Source of the DNA: a virus
Virus record (IMG/VR): IMGVR_UViG_3300049811_000158
Location: 1 to 26,285 of that record
Length of the DNA: 26,285 nt
Direction: 5' to 3' (one strand)
The notes under the pieces were generated by a model. That model worked only from the letters and a program-made list of their open reading frames with translations, was not told where the DNA came from and ran no database searches. The position numbers and the translations under genes were made by a program. Shown one piece after another: positions 19,954 through 26,285 of the stretch (within the stretch, counting starts at the first letter, position 1; every line of letters begins with the position of its first letter).

Positions 19954-21616
19954 AGACCAGGGCATAATTGAAGAGGTACGTCTTGAGGTCTCTGCAGACC
20001 AGAACGAAACAGAACGACGCAAGAAATTATTTGCTGAGTATGTTTCATCTCCTGAGTACCAAGAGAAACTGATAAAGCGCATCAAGATAAATGATGCGTG
20101 TTATCGTTATCCAGATGCGAGAAAGAAGATATATCAATCACTTCAGACATTCAATACTGTAGATGAGATGGTAGATTCCTGCATTAACTTCATTGAATTA
20201 TTTGGCTTTACGTTTGACCCACGCCCGCAAGCAAATCCGCATGACTTGCCATTTATAATGTATGAGTTCCAGAAGGAAACAGTTAAGTGGTTGATTGAGC
20301 ATATCGAAAATGGACAGGATGGAATCATTGAGAAGTCAAGAGACATGGGTATCTCTTGGACAGTTTTTGTTTATGTTCCTGTATGGTATTGGTTGTTTAA
20401 AGATGGAACTAACATTCTTCTTGGTTCATATAAGGAAGACCTTGTTGACAACAAAACAAAGGACTCCTTGTTTGGAATGATTGATTATGCAATCATGTCC
20501 TTACCTGCGTGGCTTCTGCCCCGTGGATACGACAAGAAGAAGCATCGAACTCATCTTAAGATAATCAATCCACATACGTACAGCCAGATTACTGGTGATA
20601 CAATGAATGCAGACTTTGGTCGTGGGGCACGAAAGACAGTAGTGTTGTTTGATGAACTTGGTTCCTGGGATTACGCTAAGGATGCATGGGAAGCCGCAGG
20701 TGCCTCCACTGCTTGCCGCATCGGCAACAGTACCCCAAAGGGATACAACTACTTTGCAATGCTTAGGGACAGTGGAATAGATGTGCTTACTCTACACTGG
20801 ACAAAGCATCCACTTAAAGACCAACAGTGGTACGAGTATGAGAAATCTCGTAACTCCGCAGAGACAGTAGCACAGGAGCTTGACATTAGTTATAACAAAT
20901 CGCAAACAGGTAGAGTCTACCCTGAGTGGAATGAGAACAATGTTGAGATTGGTCTGTTCCCCTATAATCCTGAGTGGAACTTGTATGTCTTTTGGGACTT
21001 TGGAAACACAGATGACACTGCAATCATCTGGGCACAGAAGAATCCAGATAACGGCAAACTACGCATTATCGATTCATATTCTGCATCAGGTAAGGTTATT
21101 GGATTCTATGTTCCATTCATAACTGGAATGATAACTGAGAATGGTTACGCTTACTCAAGAGAAGAATTGCTGCTTATAACTGAGCATAAGAAGTATAGAC
21201 GGGCCACTCATTTCGGAGACCCTGCTGGAAGATTCAAGAACTCAGTTGTGGACCAGACAGTCTTCTCTGTACTGAGAGACAACAATATAATTGTTAACTT
21301 TAGAGATGAGTGGAAGGAGTTCAATCACCGAAAGAACGCAGCTCGTACTCTGATTAACAGGGGTATTGAACTGAACGACAATCCTAGGACAAAGTATTTG
21401 AACTTATGTATGTTGAATGCTTCTTATCCGAAGATAAAGAATTCTGGAATGGAACAGGTTAATTCACTGAAGCCAAAGCATGACCACACATCACATGCAC
21501 GTAGTGCTTTCGAGTATGGTGCACTAGGACTTAAGGATACAGCGAATACATACCGTAGAGTTTATGACAAGTTTGATGGTCGCACATTTAATAAGCGTAA
21601 AGCAATAGGATACTAA
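19946..21616 (+). CDS. terL: terminase large subunit
   Basis: 556 residues. The ATPase half has a terminase-type Walker A (EKSRDMGIS, about 129-137) and Walker B VVLFDELG (232-239), with the coupling segment GNSTPKGYN. The nuclease half has acidic residues in VFWDFGNTDD (Asp351), HFGDPAG (Asp425) and KPKHDHTSHARS (Asp513), an RNase H-like site. The enzyme pumps DNA into the prohead and cuts the concatemer. Gene order with small subunit and portal is standard. Confidence 0.95.
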   Translation: MDEDQGIIEEVRLEVSADQNETERRKKLFAEYVSSPEYQEKLIKRIKINDACYRYPDARKKIYQSLQTFNTVDEMVDSCINFIELFGFTFDPRPQANPHDLPFIMYEFQKETVKWLIEHIENGQDGIIEKSRDMGISWTVFVYVPVWYWLFKDGTNILLGSYKEDLVDNKTKDSLFGMIDYAIMSLPAWLLPRGYDKKKHRTHLKIINPHTYSQITGDTMNADFGRGARKTVVLFDELGSWDYAKDAWEAAGASTACRIGNSTPKGYNYFAMLRDSGIDVLTLHWTKHPLKDQQWYEYEKSRNSAETVAQELDISYNKSQTGRVYPEWNENNVEIGLFPYNPEWNLYVFWDFGNTDDTAIIWAQKNPDNGKLRIIDSYSASGKVIGFYVPFITGMITENGYAYSREELLLITEHKKYRRATHFGDPAGRFKNSVVDQTVFSVLRDNNIIVNFRDEWKEFNHRKNAARTLINRGIELNDNPRTKYLNLCMLNASYPKIKNSGMEQVNSLKPKHDHTSHARSAFEYGALGLKDTANTYRRVYDKFDGRTFNKRKAIGY

Positions 21617-21981
21617 TGGCACAATCAACATGGTTTATGCGGGCCAAAGAAGAGTGCGAGAAGATGAGTCCGCATATCAGATTCAAAAGAATTAAGATGG
21701 GGTTCTGGAGAATATTCTATCGCAACTCTTACCTTCACGAGTGTACAGAAAACATGACTGCTAATGGGTATGACATTACAGAGGTTAACCCAAGAGTTGA
21801 ATCACGTTCCTTCTATGAAGAGTTTGAGGATAATGTAGATGCAATCATGAATACTAAGAATTACCGCGAGGGATATTATGATTTCATGGACCATATCAAG
21901 ACAAGATTATGGATGCACAAGCATGACAAGGAATTCTCAGAGAGGGCAGAGAATGCGTACAAGCAGTTTACTGTTAAATAA
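21616..21981 (+). CDS. hypothetical protein between terminase and portal
   Basis: 121 residues; its ATG shares a base with the terminase stop (TAATG). Basic and aromatic N-terminus (MAQSTWFMRAKEECEKMSPH; FRIFYRN-like), acidic centre. No family known. It ends DKEFSERAENAYKQFTVK, whose coding DNA is 42 nt identical to part of the early gene at 4519-4914, as if the tail had been copied from there. Confidence 0.7.
   Translation: MAQSTWFMRAKEECEKMSPHIRFKRIKMGFWRIFYRNSYLHECTENMTANGYDITEVNPRVESRSFYEEFEDNVDAIMNTKNYREGYYDFMDHIKTRLWMHKHDKEFSERAENAYKQFTVK
21928..21969. repeat. 42-bp exact inverted copy of 4582-4623
   Basis: Identical over 42 nt to the reverse complement of 4582-4623, in the same reading frame, about 17.3 kb away on the other transcription arm. 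Flanks are unrelated. Confidence 0.95.
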
Positions 21982-21986
21982 TTATT

Positions 21987-23990
21987 ATGGCAAAAGCATT
22001 AAAGAAAGAAGACCACCCTCTCTCTGTCGAGAATATCGTCAAGAATAAAGAGGAAGCAATTGTAATTGAGGTTGAACGAGAGAAGGATGTTGTTGCGGAA
22101 ATCTTTACTAAGTTTACAACAACTAAAGATAATCGAGACAGAGCGTTTAAGTACTTTGATGGGCGTACTCTAGTTGAGATGATTGATGATTCCGTCGGGA
22201 GATTCATCACCAATATTGACGAGCGTGACGGTATAGAAGATTGGCAAGCACGAGTGCATGTTCCGATGTCTGCACAAAAGGTTGAGGCAGTTCTCGGCAA
22301 GGTTGTATCTCAGCTACCCATTGCACAAGTAGTACAGCGATTTGATGACGACTCAAAGAAAGCGTCTATCATCGATATGCTATACCAATATTCAGAAGAT
22401 GTAGATGATTACGATGAACTTATCCTCTGCGCTGTACTTGAGGGGATTGTAAAAGGAACAGTAATTGGTTACGAGGGGTATGAATATCGTCGAAGAGTAA
22501 GTAGAGACATTACTGGAGAGAATGAAGATGGGACTCCAATAATGAAGAATGTTGATGTTGCTGAGAGTAAACTCTATGGTTCTATCATTCCGCTAGAAGA
22601 TTTCTACCCAGCATCAGTTTCAATTCGACGTATTGAAGATATGCCATTTGCGTTTGTGAGGAAGGTAATGCCATACTCTGAATTTATCCAGGACTACTCA
22701 GTCTTCCCAAGGTTTCATTTAGTATCTGAGAAACGTTCAGCGTCACAGTCTGTTGCAAATGAACCTTTCTATAAGGACCACATCTCTGCTGATGTTGGTG
22801 ATGGTAGCGTAGAAGTTATCTCATATTATAACCGAGATACAGATGAGTACGTAGTGCTTGCGAATGGGACGTGGTTGAATCCGCTTAAGGACTTCACTGT
22901 TGCACCTATCCCATTTAATCACAAGCGATTGCCGTTCTGGTCTGCACGGTTCAGCACACTCGGCTCAGACTTCTTTTATGGTAAGTCACTGGTTGACCGT
23001 ATCAGCTCTCTTCAGGATGTTCTCAATGTTCTTACGAACATGTCGATGGACCAATCATTCCTTACAATCTTTCCTCCTGTTCTTACGGCAGGGATTGACC
23101 CAATCGAGGATGATTATCTTCGCCCTGGACGCAGGGTACCAGTAGATACGCAAGGCCTTCCACTGAATCAAGCATTCATGAAGCTTGACCTTGGGACACC
23201 ATCAGGATGGCATCAGTGGATTCTCCAGTATACAAAAAGTATTCTTGAGGAAGCATCTGTTGACCAGACTTCAAGTGGACAGGCAGGTGTTGGTGGACGT
23301 ACTACTGCAGAAGAGATTAGGACTGCAGCAGCAGGGGTAGCAGCAATTCTCGGAGTCTTTGGCAAGTTGCTTAATATTGGAATCAAGAATAAAGCACGCC
23401 TTCGTGTTGCAAACATTCTCCAGTTCTGGACACGCAAGGATAGCCCTATCACAACAGAGATTCTTGGAGAAAAGGCTGGGATGTTCGCAGAAGCATTCAA
23501 CGTTATTACAGAAGAAGATACTTCACTGTCTGGTAATAAGACTGGACGCAAGGTTGTTGCAATGTACGAAGAAGGCAATCTTCCTTCTAAGTCTCAAGTA
23601 AGCACTACTGCAAAGATTTCAGAGATGAAGTCTGGGAAGAAGGTGGAGATTATTGCAATCACTGGAGACTACATTCGCAAGGTTCTTACAGATATTAAAC
23701 TTGTTCCTAATCCGAAGAGTAACGAGACTCGTGACATGGAGAAGGCGTTGGAGCTTGAGTGGGCACGAACTGTAATGGAAATTGCACCGAACCAAGTTAA
23801 TATGGAAGAGCTTCTCGCAAGCATCGCACGTGTGTACGGCAAGGACCCGTCGAAGGTGTTTAAGGCAGAACAAGAACAGCAACCACAGGCAGAAGGTGAT
23901 GTGCAGGCTGGAGGTGACGTTGCAAACAACATGGTGCGGAAGATGATGGGAGGTCAGACAGGCGATATGCAGATTAGAGACTTAGCATAA
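21987..23990 (+). CDS. portal protein
   Basis: 667 residues, directly after the terminase region. Features typical of portals: an acidic N-terminal region (DDSVGRFITNIDERDGIEDW), a central segment with SARFSTLGSDFFYGKSLVD and SSLQDVLNVLTNMSMDQSF, the TSSGQAGVGGRTTAEEIRTA stretch before long helices, and a Gln/Gly-rich C-terminus (EQEQQPQAEGDVQAGGDV). Twelve copies form the DNA gateway at one vertex and dock the terminase. The length is at the upper end for portals, as in some podoviruses, but the morphology cannot be decided here. Confidence 0.85.
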   Translation: MAKALKKEDHPLSVENIVKNKEEAIVIEVEREKDVVAEIFTKFTTTKDNRDRAFKYFDGRTLVEMIDDSVGRFITNIDERDGIEDWQARVHVPMSAQKVEAVLGKVVSQLPIAQVVQRFDDDSKKASIIDMLYQYSEDVDDYDELILCAVLEGIVKGTVIGYEGYEYRRRVSRDITGENEDGTPIMKNVDVAESKLYGSIIPLEDFYPASVSIRRIEDMPFAFVRKVMPYSEFIQDYSVFPRFHLVSEKRSASQSVANEPFYKDHISADVGDGSVEVISYYNRDTDEYVVLANGTWLNPLKDFTVAPIPFNHKRLPFWSARFSTLGSDFFYGKSLVDRISSLQDVLNVLTNMSMDQSFLTIFPPVLTAGIDPIEDDYLRPGRRVPVDTQGLPLNQAFMKLDLGTPSGWHQWILQYTKSILEEASVDQTSSGQAGVGGRTTAEEIRTAAAGVAAILGVFGKLLNIGIKNKARLRVANILQFWTRKDSPITTEILGEKAGMFAEAFNVITEEDTSLSGNKTGRKVVAMYEEGNLPSKSQVSTTAKISEMKSGKKVEIIAITGDYIRKVLTDIKLVPNPKSNETRDMEKALELEWARTVMEIAPNQVNMEELLASIARVYGKDPSKVFKAEQEQQPQAEGDVQAGGDVANNMVRKMMGGQTGDMQIRDLA

Positions 23991-23994
23991 TATT

Positions 23995-24366
23995 ATGGAT
24001 AGATTGCTTTCACTGTTTGGGTTGGTTCGTATGAAGGATGTTCGGGACCTAAAGAAGGAACCGTTAACAGCAGATGAGCTGGACATACTTTATGTTGATG
24101 TAGCAGAGAATCGTGCTGAAGGATTTAATAATGAGAAACATGCAGAGATGATTGACCTGCTTCGGAAGAACCAAGTCTTCGCAGAGTTCCTTGATTGGAC
24201 TATTACAAATGATGTCAAGCGTGCGTTCAATGCCACTGAAGATGAACGACAAGTAGTACGTGGCGCAGTATCGAGAACAAGATATCTTCGTTCTCTGTGC
24301 TTACCAGAAGATGCTCTCAAGGACGAGTATCGAAAGAAGATTCCACGTTTTACGAATAGGGCTTGA
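23995..24366 (+). CDS. hypothetical head-region protein
   Basis: 123 residues starting four bases after the portal stop. Acidic, helical (PLTADELDILYVDVAENRAE; RKNQVFAEFLDWTITNDVKR). No family named; small proteins here are often head or packaging accessories. Its TGA stop lies inside the -35 box of the capsid promoter. Confidence 0.65.
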   Translation: MDRLLSLFGLVRMKDVRDLKKEPLTADELDILYVDVAENRAEGFNNEKHAEMIDLLRKNQVFAEFLDWTITNDVKRAFNATEDERQVVRGAVSRTRYLRSLCLPEDALKDEYRKKIPRFTNRA

Positions 24367-24391
24367 CAAAAAATTAATAGTGTGTTATAAT
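24363..24391 (+). promoter_or_regulatory. sigma-70 promoter, extended -10, for capsid genes
   Basis: TTGACA (24363-24368), 17-bp spacer ending in TGT, TATAAT (24386-24391) followed by G: a perfect consensus, fitting high expression of scaffold and capsid. Confidence 0.92.
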
Positions 24392-24475
24392 GTGGCGTAG
24401 CTAAAGTGCTTTACTGGACCCACCCAGTCTCGGGCAGAACCGAGTTAACAAGTGTTAAACATTAAAGGGAAACAC
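24392..24475 (+). promoter_or_regulatory. capsid-operon 5' leader with three inverted repeats
   Basis: Within 84 nt are ACTGG-6 nt-CCAGT (24413-24428), CTCGG-GCAGAA-CCGAG (24429-24444) and TTAACA-AG-TGTTAA (24445-24458), all perfect and head to tail, followed by AAAGGGA five bases before ATG 24476. Such a leader may stabilise the capsid mRNA or control ribosome access. Confidence 0.65.
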
Positions 24476-25138
24476 ATGGCAGAAAATGAGAATAAGGTTG
24501 AAGACCTCACACCTGAGCAGATTCAACAGATTATCCGTGAGCGTGACGAGGCTAAGGCTGCCGTCAATAATACGGTAGAAGAGATTAAGGAGATGCGTAA
24601 GCGTAAGCAGGAACTTGAGGCTGAGAAATTGGCTCTTGAGGCGAAGCTTAAGCCAGCAGAAACTACTCCTACTACCAGCACTCCTGATATCGATAAGTTG
24701 CTCGAAGAGAAGCTTAATGAGAAACTTACTCTGAAGGATAGAGAAGCAGTCAAACTTGAAGAAGAACTTGCAATGAAGGAATTTATTGCACGCAATCCTG
24801 AGTTTGCTCCAGAGACAGATACGTCTGGTCTCCGTCTCGAAACTTTCAAGAAAGAACTCAATAGGTTTAATACTGCAGGTGCTCGCACTAAGGAAGACTT
24901 CCTTTCTGTGATGCAAGATGCAATCTCACTGATGTACCGAAAGGAAAATCGTGAATATCGCAATCCGTATGAATCTTCACCTTCTCGCAGTGGTGGTTCT
25001 AACCATGTTGCCGACACGGCTTCGCTTACCCCCAGGGAAACAGAAACAATGAAACGAATGGGATGGGATGCTAAGAAGATGTTGGAGATGAAAATGAAAC
25101 ACCCTGAGTTATATGATTCAGTGTTTAATGAAAAATAA
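24476..25138 (+). CDS. putative head scaffolding protein
   Basis: 220 residues from ATG 24476 with an AAAGGGA ribosome site; an ATG at 24452 is less likely. The N-terminal 100 residues are a highly charged coiled coil (LTPEQIQQIIRERDEAKAAV; EIKEMRKRKQELEAEKLALE), then a helical region and a basic C-terminus (MGWDAKKMLEMKMKHPEL) as used by scaffolds to contact capsid protein. Position between portal and capsid genes supports scaffold, which guides prohead assembly and then leaves. Confidence 0.75.
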   Translation: MAENENKVEDLTPEQIQQIIRERDEAKAAVNNTVEEIKEMRKRKQELEAEKLALEAKLKPAETTPTTSTPDIDKLLEEKLNEKLTLKDREAVKLEEELAMKEFIARNPEFAPETDTSGLRLETFKKELNRFNTAGARTKEDFLSVMQDAISLMYRKENREYRNPYESSPSRSGGSNHVADTASLTPRETETMKRMGWDAKKMLEMKMKHPELYDSVFNEK

Positions 25139-25140
25139 TA

Positions 25141-25668
25141 ATGGCTTTTAAACAAGTTGGAAGTCTTGACCCTCAGGGCGCACCGATTCTTCGTAAGGTT
25201 ATTCTTGCGAATAGTGTTGCTTCTGTCGCGATGGACTCCGTTAAGGCTTCGTCTGGGTTCTGTGCTCTCGGTACAGCAGGTGCGCTTGTCCTCGGTCATG
25301 TGGTTTCACATGTCTCGAAGGAAGGTGTTGGTCTCTTGACCACAGGTGTTGCTGGTGCTTCGATTGGTTCGTATGCAGGTGCGTTTACTGCAGCGTCTGA
25401 TAATCAGACAGTTGCGATGGTTGCTGCTCTTGTGGATATGTCTAAGAATACATTGTATTCGGAGTCCACTGATGGTACATTTGGTACAACTTCTGGTTCT
25501 AATCTTTTCGGTAACTATACTGATATTGCCGACGAAGATAGCATCGATGAGAACAACGCTACTAATGCGTTCACCACACCCGCACAGTATCTTATCTGGG
25601 GTGTCAATCCCGCTAAGGCTACTGAGGGTATCTACTCGATTTACGAGAGTCAGATTTTCGGGGTTTAA
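25141..25668 (+). CDS. putative head decoration or minor capsid protein
   Basis: 175 residues, two bases after the scaffold stop. Low charge, rich in Ala, Gly, Ser, Thr and Val (SSGFCALGTAGALVLGHVVS; TTGVAGASIGSYAGAFTAAS), composition common in beta-structured structural proteins. Not a membrane protein by spacing of hydrophobic parts, though the Gly/Ala stretch is notable. A decoration protein is inferred from its place between scaffold and major capsid genes. Confidence 0.5.
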   Translation: MAFKQVGSLDPQGAPILRKVILANSVASVAMDSVKASSGFCALGTAGALVLGHVVSHVSKEGVGLLTTGVAGASIGSYAGAFTAASDNQTVAMVAALVDMSKNTLYSESTDGTFGTTSGSNLFGNYTDIADEDSIDENNATNAFTTPAQYLIWGVNPAKATEGIYSIYESQIFGV

Positions 25669-25689
25669 TAATTAATCCAATACAATAAT

Positions 25690-26285
25690 ATGGATACACG
25701 TGGAAATTGGAGTAATCAAATCCCTGATGTCGGACTTAAGCTCGCTGAGTTTTTCGACCAGGGTCAGATGCTCTACACTCCTGGCATTCACATGGTTCTC
25801 ACAAAGACCTCTGGTGCTGGAGCTCAAAAGAATTATGAAGGAACAACCACTGCAGGTGAGTTGAAGAAAACTGCCGAAGGTGATAATGTTTCAAAGAATG
25901 CTCGCTACCTTTCTTACCTCACACAGGTCTCGTATACAAAGTATACTGGCTCGCTTGAGGTGACGGAAGAGATGATGGAGGACCGTGACTTCGAGAATGT
26001 CTTCAATGAAGCTACTCGTCTTGGTCAGGTTGCCAACTTCTCTATCGATAAGTCTGGTATGCAGTTGTTTAATGGTGGATTTGCTACTGCGACCACGGTC
26101 AATGGATATGACATGACCTGGTACGGAGACGGCAAACCGACCTTCTCGACAATTCATCCGTCCAAGGTTCCTGGTGCTTCGACTCAGTCGAATGCGTCCT
26201 CGACAGGTATGAAGTTCTCCCATGACAATCTCGAGACAGCACACATTGCTCTCGTTGAGCAGCAAGATGACGCTGGCCTCCCGAT
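25690..26285 (+). CDS. major capsid protein, N-terminal part (runs off right edge)
   Basis: From ATG 25690 about 198 residues are present with no stop. They begin MDTRGNWSNQIPDVGLKLAE and include SYTKYTGSLEVTEEMMEDRD, an early E-loop-like segment, and later WYGDGKPTFSTIHPSK and DNLETAHIALVEQQDDAGLP. Such motifs, with the scaffold just upstream, fit HK97-fold major capsid proteins, which form the icosahedral shell. The start is AT-rich (AATAATATG) without a clear Shine-Dalgarno site. Confidence 0.82.
   Translation, partial: MDTRGNWSNQIPDVGLKLAEFFDQGQMLYTPGIHMVLTKTSGAGAQKNYEGTTTAGELKKTAEGDNVSKNARYLSYLTQVSYTKYTGSLEVTEEMMEDRDFENVFNEATRLGQVANFSIDKSGMQLFNGGFATATTVNGYDMTWYGDGKPTFSTIHPSKVPGASTQSNASSTGMKFSHDNLETAHIALVEQQDDAGLP

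Overview
The window looks like a segment of a tailed double-stranded DNA phage genome (Caudoviricetes type). It contains terminase small and large subunits, a portal, a scaffold-like protein and the start of a major capsid protein on the plus strand. On the minus strand it carries phage-style replication and recombination genes: a RusA resolvase, a DEDD-type 3'-5' exonuclease, a Cas4/RecB-like nuclease, a gp4-like primase-helicase with a separate primase zinc finger, and an SSB-like protein. The host cannot be named from the sequence. The promoters are near-perfect vegetative sigma-70 sites, some genes have strong Shine-Dalgarno sites, and several enzymes look aimed at peptidoglycan, so an ordinary walled bacterium is the likely host. 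TGA is used as a stop.

Layout. All genes from 1 to about 16.6 kb read leftward and all genes from 17.1 kb to the end read rightward. The arms diverge from back-to-back promoters at 17030-17058 (leftward) and 17071-17099 (rightward). In transcription order the left arm holds: a zinc-ribbon protein behind a ~430-nt non-coding leader; a terminator; a non-coding control region with 25-bp iteron-like repeats (15.9-16.1 kb); small unknown genes separated by hairpin-rich spacers (12.9-15.7 kb); an amidoligase cassette (7.2-12.9 kb); small unknown genes; the primase-helicase and primase zinc finger; the SSB-like protein and Cas4-like nuclease; a lysis pair (holin-like protein and lysozyme/transglycosylase); RusA; and an exonuclease running off the left edge. 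The right arm holds five small overlapping, partly zinc-finger ORFs, a terminator, a promoter, tRNA-Thr, a tRNA-like gene, a papain-like peptidase with a peptidoglycan-binding domain, and then the packaging and head genes.

The most notable system is the amidoligase cassette: two glutamine-synthetase-fold COOH-NH2 ligases, a class II glutamine amidotransferase fused to a Cys-rich and coiled-coil tail, an ATP-grasp ligase and two unknown proteins. This set resembles the cassette described for phiEco32-like phages and is predicted to build amide or isopeptide bonds, but its substrate is unknown.

Six promoters share the exact pattern TTGACW-N14-TGN-TATAATG. A seventh, nearly identical one points rightward into an intergenic gap inside the leftward cassette and has no gene ahead of it, so it may make a small RNA. 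Two short DNA segments (42 bp exact; 25 bp with one mismatch) are shared in the same reading frame between otherwise unrelated genes.

All function calls come from reading motifs by eye. No database search, alignment or folding was run.
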